From Rubrobacter sp. (lineage in GTDB: Bacteria > Actinomycetota > Rubrobacteria > Rubrobacterales > Rubrobacteraceae): a stretch of 5,232 nt of DNA. The position numbers and the translations under genes are program-made. The DNA lies in contig JACDAR010000035.1 in assembly GCA_013695335.1 (NCBI GenBank), forward strand, positions 1 through 5,232, read 5' to 3'. Every line of letters begins with the position of its first letter. Within the stretch, counting starts at the first letter, position 1. The notes beneath the pieces are model-generated. The model saw nothing but the letters and a program-made list of their open reading frames with translations, made no database searches and was not told the DNA's origin. Positions 1 to 5,232 of the stretch are shown here, in pieces.

Positions 1-919
<919 letters not shown>

Positions 920-923
<4 letters not shown>

Positions 924-1354
924 AGGTACGGGCAGCGGTGGTTATCGTGGAGGATGATCGGGTGGCGCTCATCGAGCGTGTCCGCGACGGGCGCACGTAC
1001 TTCGTGTTCCCCGGCGGCAAGATCGAAGACGGCGAGACGCCTGAGGATGCAGCAGTGCGCGAGGCGTACGAGGAGCTTGGCGTGGAGGTCGAGCTTGGCG
1101 ATCTCCTATCCAGAAGTTGGGGCAACGCGCGTTTGCACCTCCACTACCAGGCACGCATCGTGGGGGGAGAGTTCGGGACCGGGAATGGCCTGGAGATAGT
1201 CTCCTCGGGCGAGACGCCGAAAGGCACGTACAGGCCGCTCTGGATACGATTCGAAGATCTGCCGAAATGCGACGTACTTCCGATGCGGCTTGCGGAGGAA
1301 TTGTCCTCGCGGGGGCCAACAGAGAACAGAAAGGCGATGTCCATTGAAGATTGA
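920..1354 (+). CDS. Nudix hydrolase
   Basis: A 144-residue Nudix-fold hydrolase, which would cleave a nucleoside diphosphate linked to another group with a divalent metal. The full Nudix box is present at residues 33-55: G33, E39, R47-E48, E51-E52, G54-V55, matching GX5EX7REUXEEXGU without a mismatch. Before it lies the strand YFVFPGG. The C-terminal part (TYRPLWIRFEDLPKCDVLP) resembles the end of other small Nudix proteins. The CoA-pyrophosphatase signature is not visible, so the substrate cannot be named. The GTG start lies in a 4-base overlap with the TGA of the carboxyltransferase gene; only a weak AGGA sits one base upstream, so translation is probably coupled to the upstream gene. Starting there places the first beta strand (RAAVVIVEDD) right at the N terminus, as expected for the family. 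Its role inside a leucine-degradation operon is unclear; housecleaning of nucleotides is a guess. Confidence 0.9.
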
Positions 1355-1372
1355 GATCGAGCTATCTGTTAT

Positions 1373-1377
1373 GGAAG
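1373..1377 (+). promoter_or_regulatory. Ribosome binding site of the hydratase gene
   Basis: GGAAG lies 10 bases before the ATG at 1388, inside the 33-base gap after the Nudix gene. An earlier ATG at 1371 is in another frame and meets a stop after five codons, which supports 1388 as the start. Confidence 0.5.
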
Positions 1378-1387
1378 CCAGACGCTG

Positions 1388-2173
1388 ATGCCAGAAACCC
1401 TGAACCGAACAGACGAGGGCCAGGTCGCGACCGTTGCCCTGGCGCGCCCCGAATCGCGCAACGCCCTGAACCCTGCCTTGATCTCCGACCTCACCAACTG
1501 CTTCGAGGCACTGGCGGAAGACGAAAGAATCCGGCTGGTGGTCCTGATGGGTGAGGGATCGTCTTTCTGCGCTGGCGCGGATATCGGGTACATGCGCAAG
1601 ACTGCCAGGTTCTCATACGAGGAGAACCTGGACGATGCCAGGAAGCTAGCCGCAATGTTCCTGGCCGTTGACGAATGCCCCAAGCCCGTCGTGGCGAAGG
1701 TGCAGGGAGCGGCCATCGGTGGTGGGTCCGGGCTGGTGGCGGCCTCGGATGTGGTAGTGGCCGGGGAGGGGACGAAGTTTGCTTTCACGGAAGTGAGATT
1801 GGGGATTGCTCCAGCCACCATCGCGCCGTTCGTGGTGCGCAAGATCGGGGTTTCGCGCGCCAGGGAGTTGTTCCTCACCGGCGAGCGGTTCGATGCCGCC
1901 AGGGCGCGGGAGATCGGGCTTGTACACGAGGTCGTGTCCGAGGATGACCTCGACGCCGCTGTGGATGCGAAGGTTTCTGATTTGTTGAAGGGCGGCCCCG
2001 AGGCACAGGCGGCGATCAAAGCCCTTCTCCGGGACATCGAGTCCGTGGAGAGGGCCGAGACGCCTGGCTTGATGTCGCGCATGAATGCGATGCTGCGCGC
2101 TGGCGGGGAGGGACAGGAGGGACTCGGCGCGTTCCTGGAAAAGCGCGAGCCCCGCTGGAGGAAGGAAGTTTGA
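1388..2173 (+). CDS. liuC: Enoyl-CoA hydratase/isomerase family, probable 3-methylglutaconyl-CoA hydratase
   Basis: A 261-residue crotonase-fold protein of normal length. The predicted role is hydration of 3-methylglutaconyl-CoA to HMG-CoA, the step after methylcrotonyl-CoA carboxylase. Visible hallmarks are the ARPESRNALNP strand (19-30), the first oxyanion-hole segment SSFCAGADI (58-66), the second oxyanion-hole segment KVQGAAIGGGSGL (104-116), the FAFTEVRLGIAPATIAPFVV block (131-150) and the LTGERFDAARAREIGLVHEV segment (163-182). Aligned by eye to rat crotonase, E135 matches the catalytic Glu164, while the Glu144 position is Gly115. As I recall, many hydratases encoded in bacterial leucine clusters carry a Gly-Val-Gly-like pattern there, so this does not by itself mean loss of activity. 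The gene sits between the two carboxylase subunit genes, as in the liuB-liuC-liuD order. Fold assignment is certain; the exact substrate rests on context. A different short-chain enoyl-CoA hydratase is possible. Confidence 0.85.
   Translation: MPETLNRTDEGQVATVALARPESRNALNPALISDLTNCFEALAEDERIRLVVLMGEGSSFCAGADIGYMRKTARFSYEENLDDARKLAAMFLAVDECPKPVVAKVQGAAIGGGSGLVAASDVVVAGEGTKFAFTEVRLGIAPATIAPFVVRKIGVSRARELFLTGERFDAARAREIGLVHEVVSEDDLDAAVDAKVSDLLKGGPEAQAAIKALLRDIESVERAETPGLMSRMNAMLRAGGEGQEGLGAFLEKREPRWRKEV
2157..2166 (+). promoter_or_regulatory. Strong ribosome binding site for the biotin subunit gene
   Basis: GGAGGAAGGA lies within the last codons of the hydratase gene, a few bases before the TTG at 2170. 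It supports this rare start codon, which overlaps the hydratase stop as TTGA, and indicates translational coupling. The encoded N terminus TFASLLVANRGEI begins exactly where biotin carboxylases normally begin. Confidence 0.75.
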
Positions 2174-4818
2174 CCTTCGCCAGCCTCCTCGTCGCCAACC
2201 GGGGTGAGATCTCGGTTCGCATCTTCCGAGCCTGCCGCGAGCTTGGAATACGCAGCATCGCAGTCTACTCCGAGGCCGACGAGCGGGCCATGCATCGCCG
2301 CCTCGCCGACGAGGCGTATCCTATCGGTCCTTCCCCAGCCTCCGAGAGTTATCTGAACGTCGAGAGGCTCGTGGAGGCTATCGAAAGATCTGGCGCTGAG
2401 GCCTTGCATCCGGGCTACGGGTTTCTGTCTGAGAGCGCGGCGTTCGCCAGGGCTGTCGTGGAAGCCGGGGCGGTGTGGATCGGGCCGCCGCCGGGGGCAA
2501 TGGACGCGATGGGATTCAAGGTGCGGGCAAAGGAGATCGCACGCCGCGCCGACGTGCCGACGGTTCCCGGCTACGATGGCGAAGTCCAGTCAGGGGATCG
2601 TCTGGCGGAAGAGGCGGAACGCATCGGGTATCCGCTGCTCGTCAAGGCGAGCGCGGGTGGTGGGGGACGTGGGATGCGTGTCGTCGCCCATGAGCGGGAA
2701 TTCATGGAATCCGTGCGCGCGGCGAAGCGTGAGGCCGAGGCGGCTTTTGGCGATGGATCCGTGTTCCTTGAGAAACTGGTCGAGAACCCGAGGCACATCG
2801 AAGTTCAGGTGCTGGCTGATAATCACGGCAACGTCCTCCACCTGTACGAGAGGGAATGTTCCATCCAACGTCGCCACCAGAAGGTGATCGAAGAGTCCCC
2901 ATCCCCTGCGCTGAATCAGGATCTCCGCGAGGAAATATGCGCCGCAGCCGTTCGCCTGGCGCGCGAAGCGTGCTACCGAAACGCAGGAACCGTCGAGTTC
3001 CTGCTGTCCGGTGACGAGTTCTATTTTCTGGAGATGAACGCCCGGTTGCAGGTCGAGCATCCCGTGACGGAGATGGTGACGGGCCGGGATCTCCTCGTGC
3101 TTCAAATCTCCATAGCTGCCGGAGAACCGCTTCCCTTCTCGCAGGACGAGGTAACCTCCCAGGGAAGCGCCATCGAAGCCCGCATCTACGCCGAGGATGA
3201 TGGCCTTCCCGCAGGCGGACGATTGCTTACTTACAACCCGCCGCAAGGACCGGCCATCAGAAACGACGTCGGGGTGGAGGCTGGCGACGAGGTCTCACTC
3301 TTCTACGATTCCATGCTAGCCAAGCTCATAGTCTCCGCCTCGGATCGGAGCCTGGCTGTGCGTCGGCTTCAGCGGGCGCTGCGCGACTACACAGTAGCCG
3401 GTGTGACCACGAACCTCCCGTTACTGCGTCGCATCGCTGAACACTCCGCCTTCACCGCCGGGGAGACCACCACGGCCTTCCTCGAAGAACACGGGCTGAC
3501 GATTGCCCCGTCTGAAGCGCCGCCCCCCCGGAACGCGGTTCTCCTCGCCGCGCTGGCTGTGGTTTCGGACCTGGATTCCCCGTCCTCGGAAGATCCCTTC
3601 GTAGTCGGACCCTGGCGTCAACTCGGCGCGATGCGCCTCCGGTTCCATGCTGGTGACGAAACCCGTGACGTTAAAGTTGAGCGTGCCAAATCCCGCACGC
3701 TCCGTCTCATGCTGGACGAACGTGAAACCGTTGCGGAGACGCTCCCTGTGCGGGATGGAAAACTCCACGCCGCCCTTGACGGACAAAACGTATCGGCAGG
3801 CTTCGCCCTCGAAGGTACTGACGTCTGGATCTCGCACGACGGAGAAGAGTACTGGCTCACCATACCTTCGCCCCCCGATGCGGACGACTCTGATTCTGGA
3901 GCCGCTGGCTCGGGCGCGAGCCTCACCGCCCCAATGCCAGGGACCGTTGTGAAGGTGTTTGTGGACGAAGGCGACGAGGTCTCACTCTTCTACGATTCCA
4001 TGCTAGCCAAGCTCATAGTCTCCGCCTCGGATCGGAGCCTTGCTGTGCGTCGGCTTCGGCGGGCGCTGCGCGACTACACAGTAGCCGGTGTGACCACGAA
4101 CCTCCCATTACTGCGGCGCATAGCGGAACATCCCGCTTTCGCCGCCGGGGAGACCACCACGGCCTTCCTTGAAGAACACGGGCTGACGATTGCCCCGTCT
4201 GAAGCGCCGCCCCCCCGGAACGCGGTTCTCCTCGCCGCGCTGGCTGTGGTTTCGGATCCGGCTCCCCCGTCCTCAGAAGACCCCTTCGCAGTCGGACCCT
4301 GGCGTCAACTCGGCGCGATGCGCCTCCGGTTCCATGCCGGTGACGAAACCCGTGACGTCGAAGTGGAGCGCGCCCCGTCCCGCACGCTCCGTCTCCTGCT
4401 GGATGAACGTGAAACCGTTGCGGAGACGCTCTCCGCGCGGGATGGAAAACTCCACGCCGTCCTCGACGGGCAAAACGTATCGGCAGGCTTCGCCCTCGAA
4501 GGTACTTGCGTCCGGATCTCACACCACGGAGAAGAATACTCGCTCACCATACCTTCGCCCCCCGATGCGGATGACTCCGGGCCGGGAGCTTCTGGCTCGG
4601 GCGCGAGCCTCACCGCCCCAATGCCAGGGACCGTTGTGAAGGTGTTTGTGGACGAAGGCGACGAGGTAGAGGAGGGGCAGGTGATCCTGGTCCTCGAAGC
4701 CATGAAGATGGAACAGCCAGTATCCGCCCCGCACGCCGGACGCATCGTCTCCCTGCCGCATTCCGAAGGCGACCTCGTCCCCGGAGGCGGTATCCTCGCC
4801 GAGATCGAGGAACATTAA
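2170..4818 (+). CDS. liuD: Methylcrotonyl-CoA carboxylase biotin-containing (alpha) subunit with internal tandem duplication
   Basis: An 882-residue biotin carboxylase/carrier protein that would carboxylate its own biotin with ATP and bicarbonate and pass the CO2 to the liuB subunit. Residues 1 to about 450 are a complete biotin carboxylase domain: LLVANRGEI, HPGYGFLSE, K117, K159 with the SAGGGGRGM loop (161-169), H209, K238 in RRHQKVIEE, E276, the FLEMNARLQVEHPVTE block with E288, N290 and R292, and R338. The carrier domain at the C terminus has APMPG (816-820) and EAMKME, with K846 as the biotinylated lysine. Relatives are about 650-670 residues; this one is 229 longer because residues 372-600 are repeated as 601-829. 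The order is therefore carboxylase, BT-like linker, half carrier domain without lysine, extra carboxylase C-terminal fragment, second BT-like linker, complete carrier domain. There is no frameshift or stop. The loop AEDDGLPAGG looks a little shorter than usual. Without the repeat it would be 653 residues, the normal size. Also called mccA. Whether the enlarged protein is active is unknown. Confidence 0.92.
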   Translation: MTFASLLVANRGEISVRIFRACRELGIRSIAVYSEADERAMHRRLADEAYPIGPSPASESYLNVERLVEAIERSGAEALHPGYGFLSESAAFARAVVEAGAVWIGPPPGAMDAMGFKVRAKEIARRADVPTVPGYDGEVQSGDRLAEEAERIGYPLLVKASAGGGGRGMRVVAHEREFMESVRAAKREAEAAFGDGSVFLEKLVENPRHIEVQVLADNHGNVLHLYERECSIQRRHQKVIEESPSPALNQDLREEICAAAVRLAREACYRNAGTVEFLLSGDEFYFLEMNARLQVEHPVTEMVTGRDLLVLQISIAAGEPLPFSQDEVTSQGSAIEARIYAEDDGLPAGGRLLTYNPPQGPAIRNDVGVEAGDEVSLFYDSMLAKLIVSASDRSLAVRRLQRALRDYTVAGVTTNLPLLRRIAEHSAFTAGETTTAFLEEHGLTIAPSEAPPPRNAVLLAALAVVSDLDSPSSEDPFVVGPWRQLGAMRLRFHAGDETRDVKVERAKSRTLRLMLDERETVAETLPVRDGKLHAALDGQNVSAGFALEGTDVWISHDGEEYWLTIPSPPDADDSDSGAAGSGASLTAPMPGTVVKVFVDEGDEVSLFYDSMLAKLIVSASDRSLAVRRLRRALRDYTVAGVTTNLPLLRRIAEHPAFAAGETTTAFLEEHGLTIAPSEAPPPRNAVLLAALAVVSDPAPPSSEDPFAVGPWRQLGAMRLRFHAGDETRDVEVERAPSRTLRLLLDERETVAETLSARDGKLHAVLDGQNVSAGFALEGTCVRISHHGEEYSLTIPSPPDADDSGPGASGSGASLTAPMPGTVVKVFVDEGDEVEEGQVILVLEAMKMEQPVSAPHAGRIVSLPHSEGDLVPGGGILAEIEEH
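3283..3293 (+). repeat. 11-bp direct repeat at duplication boundary (first of three)
   Basis: GGCGACGAGGT occurs here, at 3970-3980 and at 4657-4667, each 687 bases apart. The bases before differ (T, A, A) and the bases after differ (C, C, A), so the shared tract is exactly 11 bp. It encodes Gly-Asp-Glu-Val in both the carboxylase and carrier domains, which gives a simple source of microhomology for the duplication. Confidence 0.9.
3283..3969 (+). repeat. Tandem duplication unit, copy 1 (687 bp) inside the biotin subunit gene
   Basis: It encodes residues 372-600: the end of the biotin carboxylase C-subdomain (from GDEVSLFYDSMLAKLIV to FLEEHG), a Pro-rich link, the BT-like region, an Asp/Gly/Ser linker and the first part of the carrier domain (APMPGTVVKVFVDE). 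The unit is exactly 229 codons and is followed directly by copy 2. Compared by hand, the copies differ at about 49 of 687 bases and 20 of 229 residues, with no insertions or deletions. Confidence 0.97.
3970..4656 (+). repeat. Tandem duplication unit, copy 2 (687 bp)
   Basis: It encodes residues 601-829 in the same register as copy 1. Its first part is a stray C-terminal fragment of the biotin carboxylase domain with no ATP-binding part of its own. Its end joins smoothly to the rest of the carrier domain (GDEVEEGQV onward), so only this copy completes a functional biotin carrier. The differing residues include D551/C780, W553/R782, D557/H786 and W562/S791 (copy 1/copy 2), all in the BT-like region. 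Confidence 0.97.
4657..4667 (+). repeat. 11-bp direct repeat at duplication boundary (third copy, in the carrier domain)
   Basis: Here GGCGACGAGGT continues into the genuine carrier sequence (GDEVEEGQVILVLEAMKME), whereas at 3283 it continues into the genuine carboxylase sequence (GDEVSLFYDSML). The copy at 3970-3980 is the hybrid junction: carrier sequence before it, carboxylase sequence after it. Confidence 0.9.
4705..4707 (+). other. Codon of the biotin attachment lysine (K846)
   Basis: AAG in the E-A-M-K-M-E motif, the canonical biotinylation site. It is the only such motif in the protein, because the earlier partial carrier domain stops after the GDEV turn, before its lysine. Confidence 0.93.
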
Positions 4819-4849
4819 TTCCCGCTTCTCCCCCGAACGAATGAAACTC

Positions 4850-4878
4850 TTGACACAAAGCACGCGTTCGCCTAAGAT
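4850..4878 (+). promoter_or_regulatory. Sigma70-type promoter for the GntR regulator gene
   Basis: A perfect -35 box TTGACA (4850-4855) and a good -10 box TAAGAT (4873-4878) are separated by exactly 17 bases. The predicted transcript would start near 4884-4886, giving a leader of about 40 bases. The AT-rich stretch stands out from the GC-rich surroundings. Confidence 0.8.
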
Positions 4879-4887
4879 TGTATACAA
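4878..4887 (+). promoter_or_regulatory. Palindromic operator, probably for the GntR regulator
   Basis: TTGTATACAA is a perfect 10-bp inverted repeat. It fits the consensus of FadR-subfamily GntR regulators (T-N-G-T-A then T-A-C-N-A). It begins at the last base of the -10 box and covers the predicted transcription start, a position where a bound protein would block RNA polymerase. It lies directly before a gene for this regulator type, so autorepression is the natural inference. Confidence 0.7.
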
Positions 4888-4907
4888 ATGGCCTTGGGGG
4901 AGGCCGT

Positions 4908-4919
4908 GGAAGGGAAGGG
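4908..4919 (+). promoter_or_regulatory. Ribosome binding site of the GntR regulator gene
   Basis: The purine-rich tract GGAAGGGAAGGG ends 6 bases before the GTG at 4926. A GTG at 4923 is only 3 bases away and is too close, so 4926 is preferred. Confidence 0.6.
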
Positions 4920-4925
4920 TTTGTG

Positions 4926-5232
4926 GTGGGCGCTTTGCGTGGTGGCGGCTCGATATCTGGGGCGTCGCGAGTATTCGAGCGGCTGCGACGTTTGATCCTG
5001 GACGGCGAGTATGGCCCTGATGAGCGTCTGATCGAGGAGCAACTGGCCGAGCGGCTTGGTATGAGCCGGACGCCGATACGTCAGGCTCTCACGATGCTCG
5101 AATCCGAGGGGCTCGTCGAGCTGATACCCAACCGCGGCGCGGTCGTATGTTCCTTCAGTGTGGACGAGGTGTGGGATATCTACGACCTGCGGGCCGTTCT
5201 CGAAGGACACGCGGCGCGCAGGGCCGCAGCCA
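4926..5232 (+). CDS. GntR-family transcriptional regulator (FCD/FadR type), 3' partial
   Basis: 102 codons of a regulator that continues beyond the window; the family is usually 220-250 residues. The winged helix-turn-helix DNA-binding domain covers about residues 15-77: FERLRRLILDGEY, then ERLIEEQLAERLGMSRTPIR, QALTMLESEGLVEL and the wing IPNRGAVVCSF. From about residue 79 the effector-binding domain begins with VDEVWDIYDLRAVLEGHAAR, the typical entry helix of the FCD domain (D..ydlR..LEg.Aa). Such proteins bind small carboxylates or acyl compounds and usually repress transcription. The GTG start was chosen for its ribosome binding site; the N-terminal extension before the first helix (GALRGGGSISGASR) is Gly-rich and could be partly leader. 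It is preceded by its own promoter and a matching palindrome, so it probably controls itself and perhaps the genes after it. Control of the leucine operon is possible but not shown. The ligand is unknown. Confidence 0.9.
   Translation, partial: MGALRGGGSISGASRVFERLRRLILDGEYGPDERLIEEQLAERLGMSRTPIRQALTMLESEGLVELIPNRGAVVCSFSVDEVWDIYDLRAVLEGHAARRAAA

Larger units (their letters stand above)
4819..4925 (+). other. Intergenic region between the carboxylase operon and the regulator gene
   Basis: A 107-base gap that holds a promoter, a palindromic operator and a ribosome binding site. No convincing intrinsic terminator is seen after the carboxylase stop at 4816-4818: a short 5-bp inverted repeat (4794-4798 with 4806-4810) lies in the coding end and has no T-run after it. 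Read-through into the regulator is therefore possible. Confidence 0.7.

Noticed and set aside
1919..1928. TTGTACAC-like sequence in the hydratase gene as a second regulator site
   Set aside because: It is not a full palindrome of the TTGTATACAA type and sits in conserved coding sequence far from any promoter.
1369..2409. A 346-codon open frame on the minus strand
   Set aside because: It lies antisense to the hydratase gene and the start of the biotin subunit gene, both of which have clear family motifs. Its translation is Ser/Arg/Ala-rich with no recognisable domain; long antisense frames are common in high-GC DNA.
2590..3246. A 218-codon open frame on the minus strand
   Set aside because: It is fully antisense to the catalytic core of the biotin carboxylase domain, shows no motif and has no visible ribosome binding site context.
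3523..3529. A run of seven C in both copies (also 4210-4216) as a phase-variation tract
   Set aside because: The run is short for slippage switching, is expected in GC-rich Pro codons and is in frame in both copies.
3283..4656. The duplication as a plain assembly error (same reads placed twice)
   Set aside because: The copies differ at about 49 positions, including 20 amino-acid changes, which a repeated placement of the same reads would not give. A chimera of two strains remains possible and is listed as a refuting outcome.
4794..4810. An inverted repeat CCTCG/CGAGG near the end of the biotin subunit gene as a terminator
   Set aside because: The stem is only 5 bp, lies before the stop codon and has no T-run after it.
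4888..4995. A 35-codon + strand frame starting at the ATG just after the palindrome
   Set aside because: It overlaps the regulator start, has no ribosome binding site and no familiar pattern. A near-leaderless leader peptide cannot be fully excluded, but nothing supports it.
4872..5210. A 112-codon open frame on the minus strand over the regulator
   Set aside because: The + strand encodes an unmistakable GntR winged helix-turn-helix and the beginning of an FCD domain; the minus frame has no motif and would end inside the promoter.

Overview
The window is a high-GC bacterial stretch with almost no non-coding DNA. Two of the five starts are GTG, one is TTG, and two adjacent gene pairs overlap by 4 bases. 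This fits a high-GC actinobacterium-like lineage (for example a Rubrobacter-type organism) or a similar group, but no rRNA or other taxonomic marker is present, so the assignment is only a suggestion.

Layout, all on the + strand: (1) 1-923, the C-terminal part of the carboxyltransferase (beta) subunit of methylcrotonyl-CoA carboxylase; (2) 920-1354, a small Nudix hydrolase that overlaps the first gene by 4 bases; (3) 1388-2173, a crotonase-family hydratase of the 3-methylglutaconyl-CoA hydratase type; (4) 2170-4818, the biotin carboxylase/biotin carrier (alpha) subunit, again overlapping by 4 bases; (5) 4819-4925, an intergenic stretch with a strong sigma70-type promoter and a 10-bp palindromic operator; (6) 4926-5232, the N-terminal part of a GntR-family (FCD/FadR-type) regulator that runs off the window.

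Genes 1, 3 and 4 are consecutive steps of leucine/isovalerate catabolism (liuB-liuC-liuD order). The carboxylase converts 3-methylcrotonyl-CoA to 3-methylglutaconyl-CoA, and the hydratase makes HMG-CoA. Isovaleryl-CoA dehydrogenase and HMG-CoA lyase are not seen here. The tight spacing says genes 1-4 form one operon. The regulator appears to have its own promoter and probably represses itself.

The standout observation is inside gene 4. Its last third contains a perfect-register tandem duplication: two 687-bp units (229 codons each) at 3283-3969 and 3970-4656, bounded by an 11-bp direct repeat. Each unit carries the end of the biotin carboxylase domain, the whole linker/BT region and the first part of the biotin carrier domain. 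The protein is therefore 882 residues instead of the usual roughly 650, with two BT-like regions, an extra fragment of the biotin carboxylase C-subdomain, one half biotin carrier domain without its lysine, and one complete carrier domain at the end. By hand count the copies differ at about 49 bases and 20 residues with no indels or stops, so the duplication is not a simple assembly echo and has stayed open for some time.
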